From Chinchilla lanigera (lineage: Eukaryota; Chordata; Mammalia; Rodentia; Chinchillidae), in contig NW_004955487.1 in NCBI RefSeq assembly GCF_000276665.1, positions 7,334,074 through 7,398,073 on the forward strand: a stretch of 64,000 nt of DNA, in the 5' to 3' direction. Below the pieces are notes generated by a model. It made no database searches, was not told the origin of the DNA, and saw nothing but the letters and a program-made list of their open reading frames with translations. Of the stretch, positions 33,221 to 44,655 are shown in pieces. The first letter of the stretch is position 1, and every line of letters begins with the position of its first letter. The position numbers were made by a program, and so were the translations under genes.

Positions 33221-33684
33221 TCATTAGGGAGTGAGGCACGTGGAATGCTGGACAACTGCTGGGGCTTTGGTGGTCACTGTCAGAAGAACTCACACCCCCC
33301 GGTAGCTCAGCAGAAACCTGAACACAGTCAGAGGCCTCGGGGAGTTCCTCTAACCCCTCCCCTTCCAGTGTAGGAAGCAGGATCTGTCCTGGGCAATATC
33401 TGAAGCCTCAGTGAACTCAACTAGCATCCCCCCTACTCTTGTGGAAGCTGAGTAGAACCCCAGAGAGTCTCAGGAATGCAAGTGAGCCTTCCCCACACTT
33501 CCCACACAACCCTGGGACACAACTGAATGCAAGAAAGGTCGGGAGCATCTGGGACCCCAGCTTGCCACCACTCACCAGCACAGGAGATACACTGAGCACT
33601 GGGGATCTTTAGACTCTTGCCCTGCCCCTCACAACCAATAAGGACAATGAGACTGCACTGCAGGGAGTCTCCAGTTCTCCAAAA
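33221..33684 (+). other. L1 5' UTR tether between monomers and ORF1
   Basis: A relatively GC-rich non-coding leader with scattered echoes of the monomer words ('gaggcctcggggag', 'gaagcctcagtgaac') but no constant period. The minus-strand frames of 60 and 131 codons over it are complements of the leader and are not genes. Confidence 0.7.
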
Positions 33685-34767
33685 ATGACAAAACGCGGGA
33701 GTAAAATGCAATCCCACATGTCCACACCACCCAAAACAAGTCCAGGAGGCATCAACCCAGAAAAGCCTGGAAGTCATACACCTGAAATTTCTGAAATGAT
33801 AGCAATTGAAGTAAAGAAACAACTCCATCAGGCCATAAAAGACATCAGATCAGAAATAATGTCTCAGGTGAGAAAAGAAATGGCAATAATAATGAAAGAA
33901 ATGTTCAGCATATCCAAAGATGACATAGAAAAGAAAATAGAAGAGCACACACAACTTAATGAAACCTACAGGGAACAATATAGAAAAGAACTAGAAGGTA
34001 TGAAACAGATGCAAACAGATAGCCAGAAACCTAAAATTTCCATTGAAAGCTTGCAAAACTGCCTGAATGAAGCTGAAGATAGACTTTCAGACCTTGAAGA
34101 CAGCAATGCCACTAATGAATGTGAAAGGAGGGTTCTCTTAAAAGCAACAAGGAACCAGGAAATAACAATTCAACAACTGCAAGATGAAGCAAAGAGAAAC
34201 AATATCAGATTAATAGGTATTAAGGAAAGAGCAGGTGTCAACACAAATGACATAAAAAGACTATTTGCAGAAATAATAGCAGAAAATTTCCCAGGCATGC
34301 TAAAAGAATCACATATTCAGATAAGTGAAGCATATAGAACTCCAGTTAATCATAACCAAAATAAATCAACCCCCAGACATATAGTGATTGAGATCCCAGA
34401 AACTCAACAATAGCTCAGAATATATAAAGCTGTTGGAGAAAAGAAACAGATCACCTATAAAGGCAAGCCTATCAGAATCATGGCAGACTTCTCAATGCAA
34501 ACCATCAAGGCAAGAAGAGCTTGGAGTGAAGTATTTCAGATACTGAAAGAAAACAACTTCCAACTCAGATTGATGTATCCTGCAAAGCTATCTTTCAAAT
34601 TTAATGGAGATATAAAATATTTTCATGATAAAGAACAACTGAAAAAATTCATGAGCACCAAACCAACCCTACAAAGAGTACTAAAAGATATTCTAGAAAG
34701 AGATAAAACAGACTGCAACTTCAAGAACAACAACAGAAAGGAACCAACGAGCAGAGCAAGCAATTAA
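33685..34767 (+). pseudogene. L1 ORF1, RNA-binding protein, one premature stop
   Basis: A single reading frame of 361 codons from ATG at 33685, normal for L1 ORF1p (about 340-370 residues). The frame is open except for a TAG at 34411-34413 (codon 243); after it the same frame resumes to 34767. The N-terminal part is lysine- and glutamine-rich and predicted coiled coil (residues about 50-150: IKKQLHQAIKDIRSEI-type heptads). The middle holds the RRM-like part (words such as NNIRLIGIKER and FPGMLKESHIQ). The C-terminal domain, after the stop, has the conserved word YPAKLSFKF. ORF1p trimers coat L1 RNA. The stop removes the C-terminal domain, so the product would be non-functional. Confidence 0.92.
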
Positions 34768-34806
34768 ACAAAGGGAAAAAGGAGGATCCAACAGCAGGAA
34801 AATAGC

Positions 34807-35855
34807 ATGAGAAAGATAAGCCAGTACATATTAGTTATAAGCACCAATGTAAATCATCTCAATGCCCCAAATAAAAGAAGCAAATTTGCAGAGTGGATTA
34901 GGAAACAAACCCAAATATGTGCTGTATACAAGAAACACATTTAACTGAAAAGGAAATTCAAAGAATGAAAATTAAAGGAATGGAAACAATACTCCATGTG
35001 GCAGGAACCCAGAAAAAAGTGGGTGTAGCTATCCTGTTTGCAGACAATGTGAACTTAAACCAAGAACATTCAAAAGAGATAAAGAAGGTCACTACATACC
35101 TGTGAAGGGGAAGCTTCAAGAGGAAGGGATAACAATTGTACACATCTGTGCACCAAATATAGGAGCAACCACCTTTATAATACAAATTCTAACAGACATG
35201 AAAAATGAAATAAGTAGCAACACAATCATAACAGGAGACTTTAACACACCATTGTCACAAAGAGATAGATCAACTAGGCAAAAAATTGGGGAAGAAATAA
35301 CAAAACCAACCAAACATGTGAACATATGGACTTAATAGACCTTTACAGAGTGTTCCACCCAACAGCATCAGAATACACATTCTTCTCAGCTACACATGGG
35401 ACATTCTCTAAAATAGACTATATACTCATACATAGACATGTTTAAGTAAATGCAAAGGAATTGAAATTATCCCATGTATACTATCAGAGCATAGTGCAAT
35501 GAAATTGGAAATTAATGACAAAAGAAAACACAAAAATTCCATAAACACATGGAAATTAAATAACATCCTCCTGAACAACCAAGGGTCATAGATGAAATGA
35601 AAGTAGAGATTAAACACTATTTACAATTAAATGAAAATGGAGATACAACCTTCAGGAACCTGTGGGATGTAATGAAAGCAGTCCTCAGAGAGAAATTTAT
35701 AGTGGCGAACTCCCACCTTAGGAAAATAGAACAAGCACAAATAAACAATCTTACATTGTACCTCAAGTTCCTAGAAAAAGAAGAGCAAGTCAAACCCAGA
35801 GCCCAAAGAAGGCAGGAAATTATAAAGCCCAGAGCAGAAATTAACACAATGGAGA

Positions 35856-35899
<44 letters not shown>

Positions 35900-38629
35900 A
35901 AAGAAAAGAAAACATTATAAAAAAAAGAAAAGAAAAACTTTAAATACACTCAATAAAGAATGAAAGAGGTGAAATCACTACAGATTCTGAAGGAATTCAG
36001 ATCATCAGTACCTACTATTTGAGAGTATCTTTACTCTCACAGGATGGAAAACACAGAGGAAATGGACAGATTTCTAGACACATATGAATTACCAAAGCTG
36101 AAGGAAGAAGGTATCAAAATCCTGAATAACTGAATATCAGCCAGTGAAATTGAGAATGTAATTAAAAACTTGCCAATGAGGAAAGGTCCGGGTCCTGATG
36201 GATTCACAGCTGAATTCTACAAGCAATTTAGGAAAGATTTAAGAGGAATTCTTCTCAAACTCTTTAAATAAATTGAAAGGGAAGGAATTCTCCCCAACTC
36301 ATTCCTGGAGGTAAGTATTATTCTGATACTAAAACCAGAGAAAGACCCAACCAAGATAGAGAACTATAGACCAATCTCCCTAAAGAATATAAATGCAAAA
36401 TTCTCAATAAAATACTAGTAATCAGAATACAACAAGTCATCAAGAAGAGTATACACCACTACTAAGTGGGATTCATACCAGGAATATAGGGATGGTTCAC
36501 TATATGGAAATCAATCAACGTAATACATCATGTCAATAGAGCCAAGGACAAAAATTGCATGATCATCTCCAATAATGCAGAAAAGGCCTTCTATAAAGTC
36601 CAACACTCATTCATTTTGAAAAGCATACAGAAAATAGGAATAGATAGCCCTTACCTCAAACTGATCAAAGCCATCTATGATAAACCAACAGCTAACATCA
36701 TACTACAGGGTCAAAAATTAAAAGCTTCCACCTTAAAATCAGGAACAAGAGAGGGATGTCCATTGTCACCACTCCTATTCAATATCATTCTGGAAGTATT
36801 GGCTAGAGGAATTAGACAAGAGAGAGAAATAAAAGGAATAAGGACAGGAAAGGAAGAAGTGAAATTGTCATTATTTGCAGATGACATGATACTCTACAAA
36901 GAAGACCCCAAAAACTCCACCAAAAGGCTCATGGATTTAATAACCAAATTCAGTAGCATAGCTGCATACAAAGTTAACACTCAAAAGTTAGTAGCATTCC
37001 TGTACACAAGTAACAAACAGACTGAGAGAGAAATTTGGGAAACCACACCTTTCACAATAGCATCTAAAAAGATGAAATACTTAGGACTCAACCTAACAAA
37101 AGAAGTAAAAGATCTATGCAGTGAAAATTATAGTACTCTAAAAAAGAGATCAAAGAGGATATCAGAAAGTGGAAAGATATTCCTTGCTCATAGATAGGAA
37201 GAAGCAACATTGTGAAAATGGCCATACTCCCAAAATTGCTGTACAGATTCAATGCAATTCCAATTAAAATACAATTCGTATACCGCACAGGTCTAGAGAA
37301 AACACTCGTAACATTCATCTGGAACCAGAAGAGGCCTAGAAGAGCAAAAGCAATCTTGGGAAACAAAGGAAAGGCAGGAGGCATCACAATTCCTGACTTA
37401 AAATTATATTACAAAGCTACTGTGATAAAATCAACATGGTACTGGCACAATAACAGATCTGAAGATCAATGGAACAGATTAGAAGATACAGATACTACTA
37501 CAAACACACTCAGTCACCTTATCTTCGACAAGGGGCCAAACATGTTCAGTGGAAGGAAGATAGCCTCTTTAATAAATGGTGCTCGGAAAACTGGCTTTCC
37601 ACATACCAAAAACTAAAACTAGACCCATGTCTTTCACCAGGCACTAAATTAAAGTCAAAATGGATCAAAGATCTAACTATTAAAACAGAAACACTAAATT
37701 TATTGGAAGAGAAAGTAGGTAAAAATCTTGATGACATTAGGGTAGGTGGAGAGTTCATGAACAAAAACCAAACTGCATGGGAAATATTTCAAAGAATCAA
37801 GAACTGGATCTCATCTCATTGAAATGTTTTTGCACATCTAAAGAAATCATCAATAAGGTAAAAAGAAACCCCACAAATTGGAAAAAAAATTTAGCCAACT
37901 GCTCCTCAGACAAAGAACTTCTATCTAGGATATATAAAGAATTAAAAAAGATCAGCCCTCCCAAATTCAAAGACATAATCCAAAAACGGGCACCTGAGAT
38001 AAATACACACTTCTGTAATGAAGAGATAGTAATGGTGAATATATATATGAAAAAATGTTCAGCATCACTAGTCATTTGAGAAATGCAAATTAAAACAACA
38101 CTGAAATTCCATCTCACCCCAGAAAGAATGGCTATCATGAAGAAATCAACCAATAACAAATCCTGGGAGGCTGTGAACCCTACTCCTGGAGAGGCTGTGA
38201 ACCCTAATTTCTGGAGAGAAAGGATCCCTACTCCACTGCTGATGGGAGCATAGATTGGTGAAACCACTGTGGAAATCAATTTGGAGATTCCTCACAAAAC
38301 TAGGATTAGAAGTTCCCTTTAACCCAGCTATTCCCCTTCTGGGTATTTTCCTAGAAGAATTAAAGACATCATACCAGAGAGATATATGTGCACCCATGGT
38401 TATAGCAGCACAGTTTGTTATAGCTGAATCTTGGAAAGAACCCGGATGCCCATCCACTGAGGAATGGATAAAAAAGCTGTGGTATTTTTATACAATGGAG
38501 TATTATTCAGCTATTGAAAAAGATAAACTCGAGGCTTTTGTAGGTAAATGGATGCAATTAGAGACCATACTCAAAAGTGAAATAAATCGCACCCACATGG
38601 GTAAATATCATATTGTCTCCTTGGTGTAG
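34807..38629 (+). pseudogene. L1 ORF2, endonuclease/reverse transcriptase, frameshifted
   Basis: Begins 39 nt after ORF1 with the conserved opening LNAPNKR and ends with the usual EEWIKKLWYFYTMEYYSAI stretch, about 1,274 codons in all, near full length. The endonuclease part shows CCIQETHL (catalytic Glu), GDFNTPLS (catalytic Asp) and SATHGTFSKIDYIL (equivalent of the SDH region). The reverse transcriptase part shows [26 protein letters not shown] and the catalytic FADD (36874-36885). The frame is broken by several frameshifts (first near 34915), stops, and a 40-base A run that replaces coding sequence at 35858-35897. The family enzyme nicks DNA and primes reverse transcription from it. Confidence 0.95.
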
Positions 38630-39265
38630 GAACCTGAAAGACTAGGTAAAACTCAAAACGTACAATAGATGATAAGAAAGGGAAAGAAATTTCTCAAAGG
38701 AAAGAACGACTGGGATGAGGCAAAGAGGAAAAAATAAAGAAGGAAGGCAAAACGTAAATGTATATATGAATAGCTGTGATGACTGTATTGCTGTTATCTG
38801 ATGGTGTATTGAAATGAACAGTTAATGCTCACAATTTTTTATGTTCTGATTGACTTTGCATTCTTGTGTCTGGTGGTCTGAGCAACTGATTGGAAGGTAG
38901 CAATATGCAATGGAATTACAATGGTGAACTCCTACCATCCTGTCTAGTGAAACTCTGTATTATCTCTAATGTTTTATCGAAGAGTTATTTTCTTATTCTC
39001 TTTAATGGTCTGAGCAATCTTTCATTCTTACATCTGATAATCCAAGCAATGTAGTTGAGGATAGCGATATGCAATGTAACAACCAATATTGATCTGTATT
39101 AATTTATCTTGAGACACTGCATCACTTTGAATGTTCTTGCTTTGATTTGTTTATGTTCGTGATACTGGTATGCTGCTACTGTTCTATTTTTTTGTTTGCT
39201 TGTTTCTCATGTACTACTCTCTTAAAAACAAACAAACAAACAAACAAACAAACAAACAAAAAACA
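38630..39265 (+). other. L1 3' UTR and (AAAC)n tail
   Basis: AT-rich 3' UTR in which the word 'ctgagcaactgattgg' and a diverged second copy ('ctgagcaatctttcat') recur. An (AAAC)n tail lies at about 39223-39262. The same 3' UTR, reversed, is found in the truncated copies at 3370-3820, 7928-8036 and 22036-22267, which shows that this subfamily has inserted repeatedly. Confidence 0.85.
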
Positions 39266-39278
39266 GAAAGTAAACCAA

Positions 39279-40554
39279 CCAAATATTTCAACTCCATTGA
39301 AATGTTAAATTAGTTTTTGGAGCTGGTGACTTCTTATGTTAGTGAATCCTCATTTCATTTCACTGGAGAACTGTCTGAAAAAATAAGAACTTGAACTCAT
39401 TGGTCCTTACAGATGGTTACCATTCTAGGAAGATTTGCGGACCTATATTGAACTCAGTGTACAAGACATCCTATATTCTCATTACACTTCCTTTTTCTAA
39501 AACCAATTTGTCATCATTTTTGAGGAAGAGGTTCTTTTCAGGAAGCTGCATTCTAAATTTGTGTGTTACCAAAACCGCTCTATTCATTCCCCTCAAAGGG
39601 CAATTATGGACTACAGGGGACTAAAACAATGTGTTTTTAATCAGGCTTGCCTTATTATCATTTTCAGTTTCAGGTCTACTTTTATCAAGTTTGTTTTTCA
39701 CAGGCTACTCAGAAAAACAAGTCACTCCTTTTTCCATAGGTGTGTGGTTGTTACCTCAGAGCGGGGAGAATTACCTTCCCTTGGCTGGTTTCACCCTTAC
39801 CGGATGTGTGATGCACATCCTTGAGCATCAGCGTGGATTTTCCAGGTTTTTCTTGTGATAGAGGACAGGGGTTAGAGAGAAAGGAGCTTAATATTGGAGA
39901 AGAAAATTAAACCTATATCCTTTTACTAAGAAGTTTACCTCTCCTGATAAAGTTAACAAATGTTTCATTTGCCTTTAATGGATTTCTTGCCTTACTACTT
40001 TTAATATGACATAATAACCATATCAAAGATCATGTGATATCTACAGTACATTTACCTTACTTTTGAATCCTATCTCAATTTACAAATTATTTTGGAATTT
40101 TCATTGATGGATGAACACAAGTTTTAAAATCGCAGCATAGATTATTGGTGGTTATTTCCTGAATTCTTGTATGAGTTCACATATGCGCTCTTCTCTTTTT
40201 TTCTCATTTGCCTGCAGGCTTAGAGATCATATACTCCATGCCTCTAGCAGTTTATGTGGTGCCAGGAAAATAATGTTCCACTGAGTAGCAGGGGAGTATT
40301 CTGCAATCCACTTAGCTCTGGGTTAAGAGGACTGCAAGGAAGCCATCATGAGAAAAGAGGAGCAGATCCATGATGCAGCTCTGCTAAGCCTTTCTTTCTG
40401 CCTCCATTTGTAAAACATTCCTCAGTGTGCTCACCATCTCTCATTTCCAATACCGTGTCCTTTGCTTTGCTAGCCTGCCTTCGACCCATTCTGTCTCCCT
40501 AGTCACCTGAAAATTGCCATGCAAAAATCAACTTTTACTATTGTCATTTCACAA
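39279..40554. other. Unassigned sequence downstream of the L1
   Basis: About 1.3 kb without a recognised gene or repeat. Plus frames of 77, 87 and 75 codons overlap at 39391-39858 but show no domain or splice context. Confidence 0.35.
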
Positions 40555-40600
40555 TGTGTGTGTGCGTGCATGCGTGCATGGGTGCATGTGTGTGTGGTTG
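40555..40600. repeat. (TG/CGTG)n microsatellite
   Basis: Interrupted TG/TGCG/TGCA units. Confidence 0.9.
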
Positions 40601-40845
40601 TTAGACTCATTCTGGCTTTTTTAGGCTACTGCAACTCCTGTACAGTTATGTTTTCATCTGTCTCCTTTGTCTTTTCTGTCCTTGAGAACACAGAGAGAAA
40701 AGCACAATTCCTAGGAGCTTTAGACCCCAGCTGATACATTTGCACACTTGGTGGCTCCCACCAATGAGCTTGGTGATGAGTGATGAGAGCTCATGTCCCA
40801 GTTGTGTTTCTCTTGTCAAACCTTGCAGCCTGTTACTGTTTGACA

Positions 40846-40920
40846 GGAGTGTGTGCGTGCATGTGTGTGCATGAATATGTGTGTATGTATATGTGTGTAT
40901 GTATATGTGTGTATGTATAA
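40846..40920. repeat. (TGTGTATG)n compound microsatellite
   Basis: TG/TGCA units followed by three copies of tatgtgtgtatgta. The minus frames here encode His/Thr/Tyr runs and are artefacts. Confidence 0.92.
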
Positions 40921-40922
40921 AA

Positions 40923-41038
40923 CTGTGCATCTGGGGGCTGGGGATTTAGCTCAGTGGCACAGTGCCTGCCTGGCAAGCACGAGGTCATGAGTTCGACTCC
41001 TGGTACTGGAAAAAAAAAACAAACAAACCTGTCCATCT
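40923..41038 (+). mobile_element. ID SINE with 10-bp TSD
   Basis: Near-consensus body ('gctggggatttagctcagtg', 'gcctgcctggcaagcacgag', 'gagttcgactcctggtactg') with an A/C tail. Flanks ctgtgcatct (40923-40932) and ctgtccatct (41029-41038) differ by one base. It is a young insertion at the edge of a TG microsatellite. Confidence 0.96.
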
Positions 41039-41565
41039 AACATCAGTTCACTTTTTGCTCTAATTTGCACCAAAAGTGCCATAGAAACCAGTTGTGCCAT
41101 TTCAATGAGCTATGCAGGTACCAGTCTATGGAACATGCTCTAGTCTTTCAAAGTCTCCTGATTCCATTGGTATAAAAGTTCACATAGTCTGCCCTTGTAT
41201 CCAAATGATAAATGTCATTGTGTTGGGAAAATTCTATCAGTTAATAAATTTGTGTAACTGATATTTTTATTTGATTCATATAATTTCTATATTTCAATAT
41301 ACACCATTAGAATTTAGTAAAGAAATTCTGTCATCTAAAACTAACCAACAACACAGTGTGTTAGACTTGTCATTATGATCCTGCTCAGTTTCCATGGATG
41401 AAGGTATTTCCCTTTCAGTGTGGTTAAATGCAAACATTGATTTATCTATACTTCAGATATATTTATGAAGAACCATATGTATTTTGTTTGTTCTCTCTAA
41501 ATATCAGATAATAACTAATTCTGTTGATTTTGTAGAAAAAAAACTTAAAATGATCTTATAATTTA
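41039..41565. other. Unassigned AT-rich sequence
   Basis: No gene or repeat is recognised. Confidence 0.35.
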
Positions 41566-41730
41566 GATTTGGTAGTGCACTCCTGTAATCCTAGCAGTCT
41601 GGGAGGCTGGGACAAAAGGAACACAAGTTTAGCCCAGCCTGGGCAATTTAACATCTTAGTAGGACCCTGTCTCAAAGTTTAAAGAAATAAAGCTAAGATG
41701 TAACTCAATGGGGAAAGATTATTTCTGAGA
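41566..41730 (+). mobile_element. B1-dID composite SINE (plus)
   Basis: 'gtagtgcactcctgtaatcc', 'cagtctgggaggctggg', 'agcccagcctgggcaattt', 'aggaccctgtctcaaag' form the B1 part. The part after 'taaagctaagatgtaactca' is a degenerate ID with a decayed A box. Confidence 0.85.
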
Positions 41731-41919
41731 TTTCAACTATAGTACAGCAAAAAATAAAAATGAAAAGTAAATAAAAATATAACTAAAAATACTAAACACT
41801 AAGAAGTCATGGATTCTTATGTAGTTTGTATATCTATAATTATAATTTGGAGATGAACAAATTAATCACCTATGGAGGTAATTCTCTCATGACTTTAAAA
41901 TTAATGATTACTTAGCTCA

Positions 41920-42065
41920 GTATCATTCTTAAACTTTGGTTCACACAGACCGGTGTTCAAATTCAGGGTCTGTCTCTTTAGTTGAGTTGTGTGGTATCAG
42001 CTTATTAATCTCACCAGATCTCTACTTCATAATTTAATATGTGGAGTTGAAAAGATAGTTCTAGC
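41920..42065 (+). mobile_element. MIR fossil (plus)
   Basis: 'cagaccggtgttcaaattca', 'gttgagttgtgtggtatc', 'cttattaatctcaccag' and 'ctacttcataatttaatat' follow MIR order. The B1-dID starting at 42068 interrupts or abuts it. Confidence 0.6.
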
Positions 42066-42067
42066 AA

Positions 42068-42244
42068 AGTACGTTCATGCATGGCTGTAATTTTGACACT
42101 CTGGAAGGCTGAGGCAGGATTCAAAGTTTGAGCCCAACCTAGACAATTTAGAGACTTAGATTCTGTGTCAAAATTTAAATCGGGATGTAGCTCAAGGCAA
42201 AAGCTTTTGATTCAATCCTTGCTACTGCCTCCCTCACCAAAAGT
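42068..42244 (+). mobile_element. B1-dID composite SINE (plus)
   Basis: 'acactctggaaggctgagg', 'gtttgagcccaacctagac', 'gagacttagattctgtgtc' (B1 part) are followed by 'cgggatgtagctcaag' and 'gattcaatccttgctactgc' (degenerate ID). Confidence 0.84.
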
Positions 42245-42266
42245 AATTAATTAATTAATTAATTAA
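42244..42266. repeat. (AATT)n repeat
   Basis: Five or more aatt units in the tail of the preceding SINE. Confidence 0.85.
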
Positions 42267-42499
42267 AAAAGAAAAGATAAAGGAACAGCAACAACAAAAC
42301 AGCCTGACTTTGAACTGAGCATTAATTGAGGTAGTACAAATAACAATGTGTATTCATATGTCACGAGATAAATGAAATTATTAACTAAAATTTTTAAAGT
42401 CTTGTTTATATTGATGGTGTTGCTTTTAGCAAGTAGAACTTCTGTTAACTTCAAATTTCAGATGAAAAATAAAGAACTTTTAGCATAAAAATCGCTTGT

Positions 42500-42690
42500 G
42501 GCCTGGATACATCTATACAGAAGAAAGTATACATTGTTTATTCATTTGAGATTCAAATGTTCTACCTCCTCCTTTATATTACCTGGTGACTGTGTTTATC
42601 TCTTATGTTCCTTAGGATACACTTTCAGATCAAAACTTAATAAATTCATCAGTAATACCTTCTACTTTCTCACAGTGATGTATTAAATTA
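42500..42690 (+). mobile_element. Possible MIR fossil (plus)
   Basis: 'gagattcaaatgttctacc', 'ttacctggtgactgtgttta' and 'tctcttatgttccttagg' are loosely in MIR order. Low confidence. Confidence 0.4.
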
Positions 42691-42699
42691 ATTATTTGA

Positions 42700-43026
42700 T
42701 TAAATATTTAATCAAAGTACTTTATGCTGTCTTTCATAACCCATTTCATGGTATTCTTATTTTGTATTAGTCATGTTTGCAACATATATTGCTTACACTC
42801 TTGGGAGGAGTTGGTGTATGGACATAGCACATCTTGTCTTTTTAAAATGCTTTTTTACTACCCTCTATGTATCTCCTTCTATCTCTGGGTCCCCTTCCAA
42901 TTGAACAAAAGTTATCTCTCTTCTTGCTAGTATCTGTCTTTTATTTTACTCTTTATTTACATTTTGGGTTTTTCATATGAGAGAAACCATGCAACATTTA
43001 AGTTTGTGTGTCTGAGGATAATTCAA
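42700..43026 (-). mobile_element. L1 3' end (minus), one half of an inverted insertion
   Basis: 'gtatctgtcttttattttac', 'tgggtttttcatatgagag' and 'aaccatgcaacatttaag' match the reversed 3' region of L1. It joins directly at about 43027 to L1 ORF2 in plus orientation. Confidence 0.6.
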
Positions 43027-43522
43027 CAAATGTAAATCAGTAGATTTAATATGCCACATAAACAGAAGCAAGGACAAAATTCACATGTTTATCTTAGATC
43101 CAGAAAAAGACTTTGACAAAATCTAATATCCATTCATGATAAGAAAAAAACCTGAATAAAATAGGTATAGAAGGACCTGATCTCAATCTGATAAAAAGCA
43201 TTTATGACAAAACTTCTGCCAACACTTGGGGAAAACCTAATAACTTTCCTTCTAAACTCAGGCACAGAACAAAGATGTCCACTATCCCATCCCTGTTCCA
43301 AATAGTACTCAAAACATTGGCTAGACCAATCAGGCAAGAGAAAGAAAGGAAAGGGGTATGTATAGAAAAGGAAGAATTCAAATTATCATTATCTGCAAAT
43401 GACATTGTCCTCTACATAGCAGACCCAAACAATTCCATCCAAAGATTCCTAGAACTAATAACCAATTTCAGGGATGCAGCAGGATAGAGAATCAACATGC
43501 AAAAATCAATAGCATTCCTACC
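43027..43522 (+). pseudogene. L1 ORF2 reverse transcriptase fragment (plus)
   Basis: Covers the middle of the L1 reverse transcriptase. Visible words are 'aggacaaaattcacatg', 'gaaaaagactttgac', 'tctaatatccattcatga', then a translation resembling VLKTLARPIRQEKERKG and SLSANDIVLY. The catalytic FADD reads SAND here, so the aspartate pair is lost. Both ends are truncated. It faces the minus-strand L1 3' end at 42700-43026. Confidence 0.88.
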
Positions 43523-44399
43523 TGTATTTCTGAGTGTGTCTGGGTTCTCATTTCCTTTGTGAATCACTGGATGATAAATTTTAGGCCTTTTTCATCCCTA
43601 TCCCCCCCAACCTGGCAGTTTCCCTTCCTCTAATATATCATTGTGCCTGCTCAAGTGAGTGACTCCATCTCTTTTCTTTCCTAAACTATTTTTATAAAAA
43701 CTATATTTCAGAAAGATATTGTTTTTGAGGACAATAGTCTCTGCTATTTAAAATTTTTCTAACATCTGAACTTTAAAAATAGATATGGGTTTTAATTTGT
43801 ACTACAAGGGATTCTTTCCACCATAAACATTTCATTTCCTTAAAAAGCTGTTTCTTCATTGATTCAAAATTATTGATTCATGAGAATTCAATGTATTCTG
43901 ACTTTTCGGCTTTGAAATAAGGTGAAATATCTCTAAAGATTTTAACAAGAACAACAAGACAATATTAGGATATTTCTTTAGCGGAAGAATCCAGTGTATT
44001 TATTTTTTGATTCCTTGGAATAAGCATTTTTTTAAATTTTCAAGTAAAAAATTTGAAGTAGCACACATTCCTTCTCAGTCTGGCTAACTCTGTTCTCTGC
44101 CATTACCCTACCTTTGGATACAGTTGTCTTTTTAAATCCCCGAAGTTAAAAAGCAAAATGTCATACAGAATATTTTAATAACCCCTTATTGGAAATTCTG
44201 AACTCTGTCATGCCTTGTGGCAGAGTGATCATATATTTTATCCTCAGAACTTGAATACTTTGGGAATGATATTGTAATAACAACAAAACAGTGTGAATAT
44301 TGGTTGACATTGGTATGTTCCCCTCTCAGGGAGTTAGGATAGTGTTTCAACTTCCTTGGCCTTTGGATCTTCTCTGGGAATTGGTAGACAACACTGCTG
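43523..44399. other. Unassigned sequence
   Basis: No gene or repeat is recognised with confidence. Confidence 0.35.
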
Positions 44400-44655
44400 G
44401 GTGTGTCTGGGTGATCATGAGCTGTGACCTTCGGCACTGTACTTAGTTCCTGCCCCTTGCCCTCTGTTGCTGGTCCCCCACTCTACTTCCTGGTTACCAT
44501 GAACTGAGCAACTTTGTCCCCTACACCCTTCCACCATGATGCTCCTGCCTTGGACCCAGCTGATTACAGACTGGAATCTCCAAATTCTAACAATGATTAA
44601 TTTGTGGGAGTTGGATATTTGACCTCATTGATGAGAAAGCTGACTAATAGATCTT
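44400..44655 (+). mobile_element. MaLR LTR, 3' part (plus)
   Basis: 'gagcaactttgtcccctac', 'ccaccatgatgctcctgcc', 'ttggacccagctgattacag' and the terminal 'gagaaagctgactaatag' match the 3' half of a rodent MaLR LTR. The 5' half is not clear. Confidence 0.6.

Larger units (their letters stand above)
32771..39278 (+). mobile_element. Full-length L1 retrotransposon
   Basis: The insertion spans 32784-39265 (6,482 bp) between a 13-bp TSD: gaaagcaaaccaa at 32771-32783 and gaaagtaaaccaa at 39266-39278, one mismatch. In order it contains tandem promoter monomers, a tether, ORF1, a 39-nt gap, ORF2, a 3' UTR of about 0.6 kb and an (AAAC)n tail. The near-intact TSD and full length indicate a fairly recent, non-truncated insertion. 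Premature stops and frameshifts make it inactive now. Shorter relatives of its 3' UTR lie on the minus strand at 3370, 7928 and 22036. Confidence 0.97.

Noticed and set aside
33433..33828. 131-codon minus frame
   Set aside because: It is the antisense of the L1 leader and the start of ORF1.
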